This document shows, one piece after another, positions 47,759-57,745 of a stretch of 64,000 nt of DNA. Made by a program: the position numbers and the translations under genes. Under the pieces are notes generated by a model. It saw only the letters and a list, made by a program, of their open reading frames with translations. It was not told the origin of the DNA and did not search any database. This DNA is from Marinobacter halophilus (lineage in GTDB: Bacteria > Pseudomonadota > Gammaproteobacteria > Pseudomonadales > Oleiphilaceae), in contig NZ_PXNN01000013.1 of assembly GCF_003007685.1 (NCBI RefSeq), positions 186,001 through 250,000 of the forward strand, in the 5' to 3' direction. Each line of letters opens with the position of its first letter. Position 1 is the stretch's first letter.

Positions 47759-49576
47759 ATGGAAGGCAAGATTCTGAAACCTGACCTGAAGGTTCCTGAA
47801 CAGAAAACAGCAAGCCTGTCGTTTTGCGACACGACACCCAAGGCCTTCAAGCTTTGGGTTGATCAGTTGCCAATGGCAAATATCGGCGAGGCATCCCGCC
47901 AGCTTTATCACGCCGCCATTGAACTGAACCATCTTTTTTTGTCGCCCCAACAGCGCATGCAGTTTCTCGAACTGATTCGTGACAAGATCCATTTCGTCTG
48001 TAGTGAGCTGTCGCGGCACTTCCTGGGACTGACCATTGCGCTGCCAGAAAAGCAGCGCAAGATTGCCAATCTGGCGCAGGCTCTTCAGTTGCATCTCGCC
48101 AGTGGTTACAAACTCTGTGTACTGGAGTACCTGGACAACGGGGGACTCGAGAAGAACCGGCGGCATGTCGCGACCGCCATCCACAGGGCCATTTCCGAGC
48201 TGGCCGCCACCATTGTTCGCTCACACCAGCTGTACTGCCCGAGCCCGGCCCAGAGCTGGCTGGAATGCCACCGGCTGTACCGCTTTGCCAACCGGAACAA
48301 ACTGAGCGCCCAGGAGGTCGATGACGACACCCTGACTCACCGCCGGTCCAGTACCGTGGCAGACAGCTACAAGCGCATTCTGCTATTGGGTTGCGCCCGT
48401 CCGAATCAGCTGCGGCAGGCCGAACTGACGCTGGTTTACGGGCTGATGGAGTCCTGGACCGAATTCAGCCAGTGCGGCCCCGATATCGGCACAGACAGCC
48501 TGTTCGTAATCAATATGGAGGTGGATAGCCCGCCGGTATACCGAAGTCTGCTGGAGCAGAGGCCCGGCGATGAAAGTTTTGGCTTCGACACCAGAGAGCT
48601 CTCCACTCAGTTGTCGGAAGCCTTGCACGCCCGACAGAGCCATGACAATGACGTTTCGCGGCTGCAGATATCGTCAAAAGTCAGCGACACCCTGCTTACA
48701 CACCTGATTCAAGCTCTAGGCATTCTGGCGAAACGCAATTTCAACCGCATTTCCAGTCAGGGCACCCTGGAAATCTGTGTCGGCCTGACCGCAGCGCATT
48801 TTTTTATCGCCGGGGAGAAAACCTTTTCAGAGTTTCTGGACGGCAACGGCAACGACAAGGCCGACCCAGACCAGGACAACATGTTCATCCGCAACGCCAA
48901 TCGCAAGAGCGACGCCTGGTCCGGTGCCCATGACGCCGGTCCAAACGAAGACCGTTTGCACGCGACAGACGCCCCGATCAATTTCAGAACCAGTTCCGGC
49001 GCTTCCGCGCCTACAGGCACCGACCGTAACCGACCGTGCGCCAACCATGCCCTGCTGATCAACACCAGCCCCGGCGGCTACTGCGTGGCCTGGGAAAGTA
49101 GCGTGCCGGCTTCCCTTCAAGCGGGTGAGATTCTGGGTGTTCGGGAACACAAAACACACCCTTGGAGTGTTGCCGTGGTGCGCTGGCTGCGCCAGATTCG
49201 CAATCAGGGAACTCAGGTCGGCATTGAACTGCTGGCGCCGAGCGCTGCACCGTGTGGCATTCGCCTGATCCAGAAGGTAGGCAACAGCAGTGAGTATCTG
49301 CGCGGGCTGTTACTGCCGGAGATTAGTGTGGTGAATCAGGCAGCAACGCTGATCACCCCCAGATTGCCGTTCCAGAATGGTAGCCGAATCTCACTGCTCC
49401 ACGACGGCCGAGAAGATCAGGGCCAGCTTCTGAAAAAAGTGTCGGCCACCGGCAGCATCAGTCAGTTCGAACTGAAATTACAAAACACCGCCGTAATGAA
49501 GGGCCAAAGTGGTTCACCACATTCAACGCCCGCTGCCACTGAAGATGAATTTGATTCCCTTTGGCCTTCGTTGTAA
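47759..49576 (+). CDS. Large protein with a degenerate PilZ-like segment, upstream of fimX
   Basis: A 605-aa cytosolic protein. Residues 1-340 are mostly helical with no family I recognise; 365-425 is a hydrophilic, low-complexity linker (Asn/Asp/Thr/Ser-rich); about 425-520 resembles a PilZ domain, with N-x-S-x-x-G as NTSPGG near residue 435 and GTQVGIELLAP later, but no upstream RxxxR, only RNR. c-di-GMP binding is therefore uncertain. There is no signal peptide. No ribosome binding site is obvious before the ATG. It lies 200 bp before fimX on the same strand, the place of PA4958 in Pseudomonas as I recall, and may work with FimX. Confidence 0.65.
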   Translation: MEGKILKPDLKVPEQKTASLSFCDTTPKAFKLWVDQLPMANIGEASRQLYHAAIELNHLFLSPQQRMQFLELIRDKIHFVCSELSRHFLGLTIALPEKQRKIANLAQALQLHLASGYKLCVLEYLDNGGLEKNRRHVATAIHRAISELAATIVRSHQLYCPSPAQSWLECHRLYRFANRNKLSAQEVDDDTLTHRRSSTVADSYKRILLLGCARPNQLRQAELTLVYGLMESWTEFSQCGPDIGTDSLFVINMEVDSPPVYRSLLEQRPGDESFGFDTRELSTQLSEALHARQSHDNDVSRLQISSKVSDTLLTHLIQALGILAKRNFNRISSQGTLEICVGLTAAHFFIAGEKTFSEFLDGNGNDKADPDQDNMFIRNANRKSDAWSGAHDAGPNEDRLHATDAPINFRTSSGASAPTGTDRNRPCANHALLINTSPGGYCVAWESSVPASLQAGEILGVREHKTHPWSVAVVRWLRQIRNQGTQVGIELLAPSAAPCGIRLIQKVGNSSEYLRGLLLPEISVVNQAATLITPRLPFQNGSRISLLHDGREDQGQLLKKVSATGSISQFELKLQNTAVMKGQSGSPHSTPAATEDEFDSLWPSL

Positions 49577-49580
49577 AGCA

Positions 49581-49606
49581 GGCGGTTACAAGGACTGTGA
49601 ACCGCC
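49581..49606 (+). terminator. Weak hairpin after the PilZ-like gene
   Basis: GGCGGTT and AACCGCC pair over a 12-base loop, 5 bp past the stop codon. No T-run follows, so it probably stabilises the mRNA end or ends transcription poorly; it would allow read-through into fimX. Confidence 0.35.
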
Positions 49607-49776
49607 GCTGTCCCCAGGGTTGTTATTGATCGCCAACCCCTGCATCATTCATCGAAAGTGCCCGTCTGGCTTTGCGAACAGGCACCCGAACTCTGCGGCA
49701 ATTCCCTGTCGACCATGAGTTTTCCGGGAATCTGCACGCCAGCACCACCAATGCGTACTCATGAGACGTCTTCCGA

Positions 49777-51861
49777 ATGCAGAAAAAAAACGCGACTGTA
49801 CACCTGCTGATTCTTGATCCATCTCAAAATGATGCGGAATCCATGATCAGCCTGCTCCGCAATTCAGGCAAGGCCACCCGCGCCCATCGGATAACCTCTG
49901 AAGAGGATCTCGAAGAAGCACTCAAGACCAGCAACTGGGATTTGCTGCTGGCCAAGGATCTGGAACAGGATTTTGGAGCAGATGATGCGCTTGCCATGGT
50001 CAAGCGCATGGATAAAGACATCCCCTTCATACTGCTGGCCGAAGAGCCGAGCAGAGAGCGGACGGTCAGTATTATCCGCGCCGGTGGACAGGACGTTGTT
50101 CCTTTCGAATACAAAGACCTTCTGGTGCTGGTGGTGAAGCGCGAACTGGCTGCGCTTGATGAACGTCGCAGACGCCGCGCGCTGGAATCCCATTTGCGCG
50201 AAGCCGAACAACGTTGCCAGCTGCTGCTGGAAAGTTCCAAAGATGCCATTGCCTACATCAACGACGGCATGCATATCTATGCCAACCAGTCTTACATGGA
50301 ATTTCTGGGCTACGACGACATCGACGACCTGATCTGCATTCCGGTGCTCGATACTCTGAACCCGGACAGCCAGGACAAATACAAAAACTTCATGAAGGCC
50401 TTTGCCGAGGACGGCAAGGACGGCACCACGCTCAACTGCACCGCCCGCCGCAGTGACGATCAGGAACTCAACGTCACCATGTCGGTGTCAGCCGCCACCT
50501 ACGACGGCGAAACCTGCACACAGATTGTGCTGCAGCCGGAACACAGTGACGCCGAGCTGGAAGAAAAACTCAAACAGATCAGCAGTCAGGATCTGTTAAC
50601 CGGACTGTTCAACCGCCAATATCTGATGGACGCACTGGGGCAGGCCGTCGCCACGGCTGGCAAAAACAATGAAACCGGCGCTCTGGCTTATATCGCTCTG
50701 GACAGCTTCATGGCCATGAAAGGTCAGGTTGGCATTTCAGGCGCAGACCTGCTGTTGGGCGATCTGGCCAGCCTGCTGCGCGAGCAGGCCGGTGACGACC
50801 TGACGCTGGCCCGGCTGAGTGATGACGCGTTCTGCCTGATGTGTCTGCCGTGCGATGAAAAGACCATGGAGAGCACCTGTGAGCGCGTCAGAAAAGCCGT
50901 GGAGGACCACCTGTTCGACATCAACGGCAAAACCGTTCCGCTGACTGTCTCCATCGGTATCGCCGCGATCACGGAGAACTCCCCGAAAGCCGAGGAGCTG
51001 ATGGCCCGGGCCCATACCGCGTCTGCCGAGGTGAAGAAGTTGGAAGGCCGCGAACGCGGTAACGGGATCGTGGTGTACAATCCGGCCGAATACGAGAGCC
51101 TGGATGAGAGCAACTCGGTCGAAGCCATTCTGAAAGCACTGGATGAAAACCGCTTCCGCCTGTTGTTCCAGCCGATCATTAACCTCAGGGGTGAAGGCGA
51201 GGAGCATTACGAGGCTTTCGTCCGGATGCTCGACAAAGACAACGAGGAAGTCTCTCCTTACGACTTCCTGCCACCGATGGGCCCCAGCGACACCGCCATC
51301 AAGATTGATCGCTGGGTCATTCTGCAAACCATCAAGCAGCTCGCCAGCCACCGTTCAAGGGGCCATGACACCCGGTTATTCCTGAACATCACGGCAGAGA
51401 GCCTGCAAGACAAAACCTTTACACCCTGGCTCAGCGTTGCCCTGAAAGCGGCACGTCTACCTGGGGATTCGCTGATCTTCCAGATCCGGGAAGGTGATGC
51501 CAATAACTACATGAAGCAGGCCAAGGAGTTTACCAAAGCGGTGCATGAACTCCACAGCAAGGTGTCTATCTCCCAGTTCGGCTGCGCTCTCAACCCGTTC
51601 AACACGCTCAAGCACATTGAAGCGGACTACGTGAAGATCGACGGCTCCTTCACCGAAGAAATCCAGAAGAGCGACCAGGCCAAGGAACAAGTCAAGGAAA
51701 TGGTTAAGAGCCTGCAGAATGCCGGCAAGCTTACCATCATTCCACTGGTGGAAAATGCCGGCGTGCTGGCTACCCTGTGGCAAGCCGGGGTCAACTACAT
51801 CCAGGGCTACTACCTGCAGGCACCGGTACCGGAGATGAATTACGACTTCGGGGACAGCTGA
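49777..51861 (+). CDS. fimX: FimX-type c-di-GMP effector with degenerate GGDEF and EAL domains
   Basis: A 694-aa protein with the domain order of Pseudomonas FimX (691 aa as I recall): a REC-like domain without the phosphorylated Asp pattern (1-130), a PAS domain (about 145-260), a GGDEF domain whose motif is SDDAF near 348-352, and an EAL domain whose motif is EAF near 479. Changed GGDEF and EAL signatures suggest loss of cyclase and phosphodiesterase activity with c-di-GMP binding kept, as in FimX, which controls type IV pilus assembly. The neighbouring order PilZ-like gene-fimX-serB-parC matches Pseudomonas. No other pilus gene is in the window. Confidence 0.88.
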   Translation: MQKKNATVHLLILDPSQNDAESMISLLRNSGKATRAHRITSEEDLEEALKTSNWDLLLAKDLEQDFGADDALAMVKRMDKDIPFILLAEEPSRERTVSIIRAGGQDVVPFEYKDLLVLVVKRELAALDERRRRRALESHLREAEQRCQLLLESSKDAIAYINDGMHIYANQSYMEFLGYDDIDDLICIPVLDTLNPDSQDKYKNFMKAFAEDGKDGTTLNCTARRSDDQELNVTMSVSAATYDGETCTQIVLQPEHSDAELEEKLKQISSQDLLTGLFNRQYLMDALGQAVATAGKNNETGALAYIALDSFMAMKGQVGISGADLLLGDLASLLREQAGDDLTLARLSDDAFCLMCLPCDEKTMESTCERVRKAVEDHLFDINGKTVPLTVSIGIAAITENSPKAEELMARAHTASAEVKKLEGRERGNGIVVYNPAEYESLDESNSVEAILKALDENRFRLLFQPIINLRGEGEEHYEAFVRMLDKDNEEVSPYDFLPPMGPSDTAIKIDRWVILQTIKQLASHRSRGHDTRLFLNITAESLQDKTFTPWLSVALKAARLPGDSLIFQIREGDANNYMKQAKEFTKAVHELHSKVSISQFGCALNPFNTLKHIEADYVKIDGSFTEEIQKSDQAKEQVKEMVKSLQNAGKLTIIPLVENAGVLATLWQAGVNYIQGYYLQAPVPEMNYDFGDS

Positions 51862-51882
51862 CCGACGCAGGTCATGCAGGAA

Positions 51883-51916
51883 ACAAAGGGCGAGACGTCA
51901 AAACCTCGCCCTTTGT
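51883..51916. terminator. Bidirectional Rho-independent terminator
   Basis: ACAAAGGGCGAG and CTCGCCCTTTGT pair perfectly (12 bp) over a 10-base loop between the convergent fimX and serB. The T-tracts are short (TTTG), so termination strength may be moderate. Confidence 0.75.
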
Positions 51917-51920
51917 GCGT

Positions 51921-53153
51921 TCAGAGCCTGGTGTTTTGCAGGGTCTGATTGGTCTCGCTCTCGCGGAAGCCGATCAGATACAAAATGGCGTCCAGCCCCA
52001 AGGTTGAGATGGAATGCCGCGCGGACTCCTTGACTAGCGGCTTGGCGCGGAAAGCCACCCCCAACCCGGCCTGGCTCAGCATGGGCAGGTCGTTGGCGCC
52101 ATCGCCTACAGCAATCACCTGCTCCCGTGAGATATGCTCTTTTTCGGCAATCTCCAGCAGTAACTCCGCTTTGCGCCTACCATCGACGACCTGGCCTTTA
52201 ACCTGACCGGTAACTTTACCGTCAACAATATCCAGCTCATTGGCATAGACGTAATCGATGCCCAGCTTTTGCTGAAGATGCCGGGCAAAGTAGGTGAAGC
52301 CGCCAGACAGAATGGCGGTCCGGTAGCCCAGCGCTTTCAGGCTGAGGATCAGGTGTTCGGCCCCTTCGGTCATGCGCAGCCGGTTGGCAATGCCCTCCAG
52401 CACCGACTCATCGAGACCTTTAAGCAGCGCCAGGCGCTCGGCAAAGCTCTGACTGAAGTCGAGCTCGCCCTGCATCGCCCTTTCAGTGATGTCAGCCACC
52501 TGCTCACCGACGCCGGCCTCGTGAGCCAGCTCGTCAATGACTTCCGCTTCGATCAGGGTGGAGTCCATATCGAACACCACCAGGCGACGGTTACGCCGGA
52601 AGATGGAATCTTCCTGGAACGCGATATCCACATTCATTTCACCGGCAATGTGCAGAAAATCTGCCCGTAACTGCTCCAGGTCCGACGGCGTACCCCGGAC
52701 GGAAAATTCGACACAGGCAATACGATTGTCGCCACAATTCAGCGATGGTCGGGCCGACAAACGGGTAATGTTGTCAATGTTCAGGCCATGCCGTGCGGTA
52801 ATGGCAGACACCCGGGCGATCTGCTCGGCTTTGATGTCCCGGGACAGCAAGGTAACGATGTAGCAGGCACGGTTACGGGCTTCCGCCCAAGTCTGATAAT
52901 CCTCAACCGTAATCGGCGCAAAGCGCACCTGAAGGTCCAGCGCGTGCAGCCGGAACAGCAGGTCCCGAATTACCGGAGACGATTTGGACTCGTCCGGGAT
53001 CTCGATCAGGATGCCCCAGGTCAGATGGTCGTGAATGACCGCCTGGCCAATATCCAGAATCCGGACATCGTACTGCCCCATGATGCCGGTAATTTCCGAC
53101 GTCAGCCCGGGCTTGTCGCGCCCGGACACATTCACCAGTACCAGCTCACTCAC
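51921..53153 (-). CDS. serB: Phosphoserine phosphatase SerB with ACT domains
   Basis: Last step of serine synthesis (410 aa). N-terminal ACT-type regulatory repeats (about 1-180), then the HAD phosphatase with [28 protein letters not shown] and [14 protein letters not shown]. Start at GTG 53153 (GTGAGTGA): it overlaps the parC stop by 8 bp and gives the family N-terminus [17 protein letters not shown]; the longer upstream frame lies inside parC and is rejected. Confidence 0.95.
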   Translation of the reverse strand: MSELVLVNVSGRDKPGLTSEITGIMGQYDVRILDIGQAVIHDHLTWGILIEIPDESKSSPVIRDLLFRLHALDLQVRFAPITVEDYQTWAEARNRACYIVTLLSRDIKAEQIARVSAITARHGLNIDNITRLSARPSLNCGDNRIACVEFSVRGTPSDLEQLRADFLHIAGEMNVDIAFQEDSIFRRNRRLVVFDMDSTLIEAEVIDELAHEAGVGEQVADITERAMQGELDFSQSFAERLALLKGLDESVLEGIANRLRMTEGAEHLILSLKALGYRTAILSGGFTYFARHLQQKLGIDYVYANELDIVDGKVTGQVKGQVVDGRRKAELLLEIAEKEHISREQVIAVGDGANDLPMLSQAGLGVAFRAKPLVKESARHSISTLGLDAILYLIGFRESETNQTLQNTRL

Positions 53154-55440
53154 TGTCCGCACTCTCCTCTTCCTGGGCCCGTGCGGCCGAGGGGATAACA
53201 TCAATCCCGTCGACACGCTGAAGCCCACGCGGCAATTTGTGGCCACGGCGACCACGCTCACCCAGATAATGTTCAAGATCACTAAAGCGTAACCCAAGCT
53301 TACGCTTGCCGGCCTTGATCTCAAGCTGATCTTCTTCACCAAAGACCGCTACCGCCACCACATACTCTTCCCGGTTCTGAACTCGCGCAGACGGTATGCT
53401 GATGATCTTGTTGCCCTTGCCTTTGGCCAGCTCCGGCAACTCACTGAGCGGGAATACCAGCATTCGGCCCTCGTTGGAAATGGCCGCCAGGTAAAGCGTG
53501 GAAACCGTTTGCGGGATCATCACCGGCGGCATGATGCGGGCACCCTTGGGCACGCTGACCACGGCCTTACCGGCGCGGTTCTTGCCCACCATGTCGTTCA
53601 GTGACGTCACAAAGCCGTACCCGCCATCGGTCACCAGCAAGGTCTTACGTTCGGGCTCTCCCATCAGCAAGCCGGAGAAGGTAGCCCCTGAGGGTGGGTT
53701 GATCCGGCCCGTTAGCGGCTCCCCCTGCCCTCGGGCAGACGGCAAACTGTGCGCGATCAGCGAATAGGCCCGGCCGGTGGAATCGAGGAAGATCGCTTGC
53801 TGGTTGTTACGGCCACAAGCGGCCAGGGCAAAGTGGTCACCCCCCTTGTAACTGAGGCCGGTCGGGTCAATATCATGCCCCTTGGCCGCCCGCACCCAGC
53901 CCTTGTCCGAAAGCACCACCGTGACCGGGTCATTAGACACCAGATCGGTCTCGCTGAACGCTTTGGCCTCCTGGCGCTCTACAATCGGCGAGCGGCGATC
54001 ATCGCCGTAGGTTTCGGCGTCCTGTATCAGTTCGGTTTTGATCAGCTCACGCAGGCGCTCTGGCGAACCCAGGATAGACTGCAATTCGTCCCGCTCGGCC
54101 GACAGCTCATCCTGCTCACCACGGATCTTCATTTCTTCGAGTTTGGCCAAATGCCGTAGCTTCAACTCGAGAATGGCTTCGGCCTGATCGGCAGACAGAC
54201 CAAAACGCGACATCAGCTTCGCTTTCGGCTTGTCTTCGGTGCGAATAATTTCGATGACTTCATCGATGTTGAGATAGGCAATCAGCAAGCCTTCCAACAG
54301 ATGCAACCGGGCCAGAACCTTGTCCAGACGATGTTGCAACCGGCGGGTGACGGTACTCCTTCGGAACGCCAGCCATTCAGTAAGAATCTGATGCAGGCCT
54401 TTAACACCGGGACGACCGTCATTACCGATAACATTGATGTTAACCCGGTAGGTTTTCTCAAGATCGGTGCTGGCGAACAGGTGCGCCATCAGGCCGTCCA
54501 GATCAACCCGGTTGGAACGGGGCACAATCACCAGCCGTGTGGGGTTCTCATGATCGGACTCATCCCGCAGATCGGCCACCATCGGCAACTTTTTGACCTG
54601 CATCTGATGCGCAATCTGTTCCAGAACCTTGTTGCCAGACGCTTGATGCGGCAGATCGGTAATCACAATCTCGCCGCTCTCACGTATCCAACGAGCCCGC
54701 ATCCGCACCGAACCGCGACCGGTGTCATAGATTTGCCGGAGGTCTTTGCGGGGCGTAATGATTTCAGCGTAGGTTGGATAATCCGGGCCCTGGATGTGCT
54801 CCAGCAGTTGATCAACCGTCGCCTCCGGCTCATCCAGTAAACGGATACAGGCAGCGGTCACTTCTCGCACATTATGAGGCGGAATGTCGGTGGCCATACC
54901 CACCGCAATACCTGTGGTGCCGTTAAGCAACACATGGGGTAGACGGGCCGGCAGTACCGAGGGCTCGTCCATGGTGCCATCAAAGTTTGGCACCCAGTCA
55001 ACCGTGCCCTGGCCCAGTTCACCCAGCAACGCATCGGCAAACCGCGCGAGCCGGGATTCCGTGTAACGCATGGCAGCAAAAGACTTGGGATCATCCGGCG
55101 CGCCCCAGTTGCCCTGACCGTCCACCAGCGGGTAACGGTATGAAAACGGCTGAGCCATCAGCACCATGGCTTCATAGCAGGCACTGTCACCGTGGGGGTG
55201 GAACTTGCCCAGCACATCACCTACGGTGCGGGCGGACTTCTTATACTTGGAGGTGGACTTCAGCCCCAGCTCCGACATGGCATACACGATGCGCCGCTGA
55301 ACCGGTTTGAGCCCATCGCCTATATTGGGCAATGCGCGATCCAGAATGACGTACATAGAATAGTCGAGGTAGGCCTTCTCGGTGTAATCCCTTAGCGCGA
55401 CTCGTTCAAACCCTTCATCCGTTATCTGAAACTCTGGCAT
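53146..55440 (-). CDS. parC: DNA topoisomerase IV subunit A
   Basis: Breakage-reunion subunit decatenating daughter chromosomes (764 aa). The catalytic Tyr is in [12 protein letters not shown] near residue 122; the quinolone-target segment [13 protein letters not shown] keeps the wild-type Ser near 85 and Glu. C-terminal beta-pinwheel blades are present and short. It is separated from parE by about 5.5 kb of other genes. Confidence 0.97.
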   Translation of the reverse strand: MPEFQITDEGFERVALRDYTEKAYLDYSMYVILDRALPNIGDGLKPVQRRIVYAMSELGLKSTSKYKKSARTVGDVLGKFHPHGDSACYEAMVLMAQPFSYRYPLVDGQGNWGAPDDPKSFAAMRYTESRLARFADALLGELGQGTVDWVPNFDGTMDEPSVLPARLPHVLLNGTTGIAVGMATDIPPHNVREVTAACIRLLDEPEATVDQLLEHIQGPDYPTYAEIITPRKDLRQIYDTGRGSVRMRARWIRESGEIVITDLPHQASGNKVLEQIAHQMQVKKLPMVADLRDESDHENPTRLVIVPRSNRVDLDGLMAHLFASTDLEKTYRVNINVIGNDGRPGVKGLHQILTEWLAFRRSTVTRRLQHRLDKVLARLHLLEGLLIAYLNIDEVIEIIRTEDKPKAKLMSRFGLSADQAEAILELKLRHLAKLEEMKIRGEQDELSAERDELQSILGSPERLRELIKTELIQDAETYGDDRRSPIVERQEAKAFSETDLVSNDPVTVVLSDKGWVRAAKGHDIDPTGLSYKGGDHFALAACGRNNQQAIFLDSTGRAYSLIAHSLPSARGQGEPLTGRINPPSGATFSGLLMGEPERKTLLVTDGGYGFVTSLNDMVGKNRAGKAVVSVPKGARIMPPVMIPQTVSTLYLAAISNEGRMLVFPLSELPELAKGKGNKIISIPSARVQNREEYVVAVAVFGEEDQLEIKAGKRKLGLRFSDLEHYLGERGRRGHKLPRGLQRVDGIDVIPSAARAQEEESADSE

Positions 55441-55660
55441 AGATGCCTCTTTGCCTTAACTGCCTGTTTTGAAGTGTGGCGTTGACGCCGCCCTCTGCCC
55501 CCGGCACAGATACCGGGCGATGTGGCGCACATTATATGGACGCAGGCAACGATACACCAATTTCCAATAGCGGAATTCCCGCATGGAGAGTCTGTAAGGT
55601 GCACCGTATTCTCGCTGTCATGTACAGAAGGCCGTTTTATCTCCTGACAAGCGGAAACCT

Positions 55661-55897
55661 ATGAAACCAAACCTTATAGCCTGCGGGCATGCCATGGTGA
55701 CTGCCTTGGTGAATGCTGCCCTGGCAGTTGCCCTGATGCTGCTGGTGGAATTTGCCATTAGTGGCACATTTCAGGTGCCTGTCGCTTACCTATGGGCCGG
55801 ATTTCTGATCGGGGTGGTTATCTTTGTCGGTCAGTTCTGGCGCCAGAGACACCTTTGCCGTGCCAGTGAACAGACTGGCAACACTGAACAACATTGA
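55661..55897 (+). CDS. Small two-helix membrane protein, unknown
   Basis: A 78-aa protein with two predicted membrane segments (LVNAALAVALMLLVEFAI, and YLWAGFLIGVVIFVGQFW) and a basic, cysteine-containing tail. Divergent from parC, with 220 bp between them in which I see no other feature. ATG start; no recognisable family. Confidence 0.6.
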   Translation: MKPNLIACGHAMVTALVNAALAVALMLLVEFAISGTFQVPVAYLWAGFLIGVVIFVGQFWRQRHLCRASEQTGNTEQH

Positions 55898-55976
55898 TTT
55901 AGCGTAACGCGGCTTAGAAAAGAAGACAGGATGCCTGAGGTATCAGCCCAGGTCACCCTGTTGAAGAAAGGTGCGT

Positions 55977-56558
55977 TTACTGGCGGATACCTTCAACCGA
56001 AATCTTTATTTCGACCGTTTCGGAGGCTTCACCAAGATCCATCGGAATGCCGAAATCCTTCAGCCGCAGCACGGTTTCTGCGTCAAAGCCCATCCGGTAG
56101 CCACCCCAGGGATCCTCGCCGTGGCCGTGCATTTCAGCTTCGAGCGTAATTTCACGAGTCACACCGCGCAGGGTGAAGTCGCCGATGATATCGGCCTCGC
56201 CATCTCCATCCAGAACTACCCGCTTGCTCTTGAAAGTGGCTTGAGGGAATTCGTTGATGTACAGAAAATCCTCGTTGCGCAGGTGCTTGTCACGCTCAGC
56301 ATGGTTAGAGTCAACGCTGGCGGTGTCGATGGTAACCGTTACCGAACTGTTTTCCGGGTTCTCGGCGTCATAAACAAACTCACCATCAAAATCGTTGAAG
56401 CGGCCGTAAAGCCAGCTATAGCCCAAGTGTGAAATTTTGAAAGTGACGAACTGATGCGTACCCTCGGTATCGAAGGCGTAAGTGCCGCTGTGCTCGTTGG
56501 CGTTAACGGTGCCGACCAGCGCTAAAGATACAGCAGAGGCAAGTAGTAGTTTCTTCAT
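55977..56558 (-). CDS. YceI-family periplasmic protein
   Basis: A 193-aa secreted lipocalin-like beta-barrel protein that binds isoprenoid-type lipids in relatives. A signal peptide ends near VNANEHSG (residue 20); TFKISHLGYSWLYGRFNDFDGEFVYD and VTIDTASVDSNHAERDKHLRNEDFL are the YceI signature, and GDFTLRGVTREITLE follows. It is downstream of a cytochrome b561 gene with a 68-bp gap, a pairing often seen for this family. Confidence 0.93.
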   Translation of the reverse strand: MKKLLLASAVSLALVGTVNANEHSGTYAFDTEGTHQFVTFKISHLGYSWLYGRFNDFDGEFVYDAENPENSSVTVTIDTASVDSNHAERDKHLRNEDFLYINEFPQATFKSKRVVLDGDGEADIIGDFTLRGVTREITLEAEMHGHGEDPWGGYRMGFDAETVLRLKDFGIPMDLGEASETVEIKISVEGIRQ

Positions 56559-56626
56559 GGCTTTCTCCTTTATGTCGTTACAGACAGTTTCTTGACGAAC
56601 ATTTTATGAACACACATCAACCGGCA

Positions 56627-57175
56627 TCAGTCTCGCCCCAACATGCGCCTGAGGGTAGCATCCCGATCAATAACGTGGTGTTTGAGTGCCGCCAGAGCAT
56701 GCAGCCCTGCCAACGCAACCAGTGCCCAGGTACTCCAGTAATGAACAGCGCCGGCGGTATCTTCCATACCCCGAATCCGTCCGGTCACGGAGGGCACCTC
56801 GAACCAGCCAAACACACTGATGGATGAGCCATCGGCCGTGGTAATCAGATAGCCGCTGGTCATGGCCGTAAATAGCAGCAGGTAAAGCAACCAGTGCACC
56901 ATGCGCGACGTCTGCACCTCCCAGCGACGATGTTCAGGTAACGGTTTGGGCTGAGGACTTAGAAGCCGCCAAGCCAATCTGATCAACATGGTGATAAACA
57001 GCAGGATGCCAATACTTCGGTGAATGTCCGGCCCCTGCCGATACCAGGGATCGTAATAAGTCAAGCCTACCATCCACCAGCCGAGGCCGAACAGACCAAT
57101 AACTGCCAGTGCTACCAACCAATGTAAACTCATCGATACAAGGCCGTAGCGGGAAGGCGTGTTAACAAATTTCAT
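56627..57175 (-). CDS. Cytochrome b561-family protein
   Basis: A di-heme-type four-helix membrane protein (182 aa). Helices begin at SMSLHWLVALAVIGLFGLGWW, and include IGILLFITMLIRLAWRLL, HWLLYLLLFTAMTSGYL and WALVALAGLHALAALKHH, with His residues placed as in quinol-oxidising b561 proteins. Start at ATG 57175 (KFVNTPSRYG); a 16-codon longer frame is possible. Likely co-transcribed with the YceI gene and linked to electron transfer from quinol, as in the CybB family. Confidence 0.9.
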   Translation of the reverse strand: MKFVNTPSRYGLVSMSLHWLVALAVIGLFGLGWWMVGLTYYDPWYRQGPDIHRSIGILLFITMLIRLAWRLLSPQPKPLPEHRRWEVQTSRMVHWLLYLLLFTAMTSGYLITTADGSSISVFGWFEVPSVTGRIRGMEDTAGAVHYWSTWALVALAGLHALAALKHHVIDRDATLRRMLGRD

Positions 57176-57352
57176 GGCTGAGCTGGCTCCATCCTTGATC
57201 CCGGGAATACGGGCCTGATTCATACTAGTAACTTAGTCTAGAACGCCGTTTGATCGATGAAAATCGAAATATTCTGCCAGGATACATCAAATTATCTGAT
57301 CAATCGGTTGCGTGCCGCACCGGCCACTTTGGTCGAATACGGGTTCTACGGA

Positions 57353-57380
57353 TTGCCCGGATCCATGGTCACGATAGAAT
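57353..57380 (+). promoter_or_regulatory. Candidate sigma70 promoter before the micropeptide
   Basis: TTGCCC (57353-57358), 16 bases, TAGAAT (57375-57380). The predicted start near 57387 would give a leader of about 49 bases before the 15-codon frame. Moderate match. Confidence 0.4.
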
Positions 57381-57397
57381 TTGCACATACTTAATCC

Positions 57398-57518
57398 GCC
57401 CCGTCACGGGGCCTCAGTGACCGAGAGGAAATGACATGGAACTCGAATTCGACGAGTCCGTAGCAGTACCCAGCAACAATTAATCTGACGTAGCCTGTGC
57501 CCCGGCCTAAACCGGGGC
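57398..57518 (+). other. Two GC-rich hairpins flanking the micropeptide frame
   Basis: Hairpin one: GCCCC-GTCAC-GGGGC at 57398-57412. Hairpin two: GCCCCGG-CCTAAA-CCGGGGC at 57499-57518. Because both arms share GCCCC/GGGGC, the left arm of one can pair with the right arm of two, or the right arm of one with the left arm of two, giving mutually exclusive folds. CCTCCTT just after (57521-57527) can pair with the GAGGA of the ribosome binding site. No T-run follows hairpin two. Confidence 0.5.
57436..57483 (+). CDS. Possible 15-aa micropeptide or leader peptide
   Basis: ATG with consensus GAGAGGAA ending 5 nt before it opens a frame of 15 codons, MELEFDESVAVPSNN, ended by TAA. The peptide is acidic at its start and shows no signal, membrane or cysteine features. 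It lies between two GC-rich hairpins downstream of a promoter-like element, in a 570-bp stretch with no ordinary gene. A second frame, ATG at 57431, overlaps it but has poorer spacing. It may be a true small protein, a leader peptide or part of a small RNA; I recognise no homologue. Confidence 0.35.
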   Translation: MELEFDESVAVPSNN

Positions 57519-57745
57519 ATCCTCCTTGGATACATCCCCCTAAATACCTCTTCGCAAACACCGCTGGAACACAAAGTCACAAACTGTTTCCACTTTTGCC
57601 GGTTAAGTAGTGGTAATGGTTCTGAATTTTTGGCAATCTTCTCGTTCGAGATCAGATAACGTCTTGAAATATAGGCAACAGTGCCAGAAATACGGGCGCT
57701 ATGGCTAACAGTTCAGTGATCGGCCTGGCATAAAATCCGATACTG

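Noticed and set aside
53154-53342. 63-codon N-terminal extension of serB
   Set aside because: It lies within the end of parC; GTG 53153 gives the conserved N-terminus.
57257-57394. 45-codon plus-strand frame upstream of the micropeptide
   Set aside because: No ribosome binding site and no recognisable sequence; kept only as a note in the locus finding.
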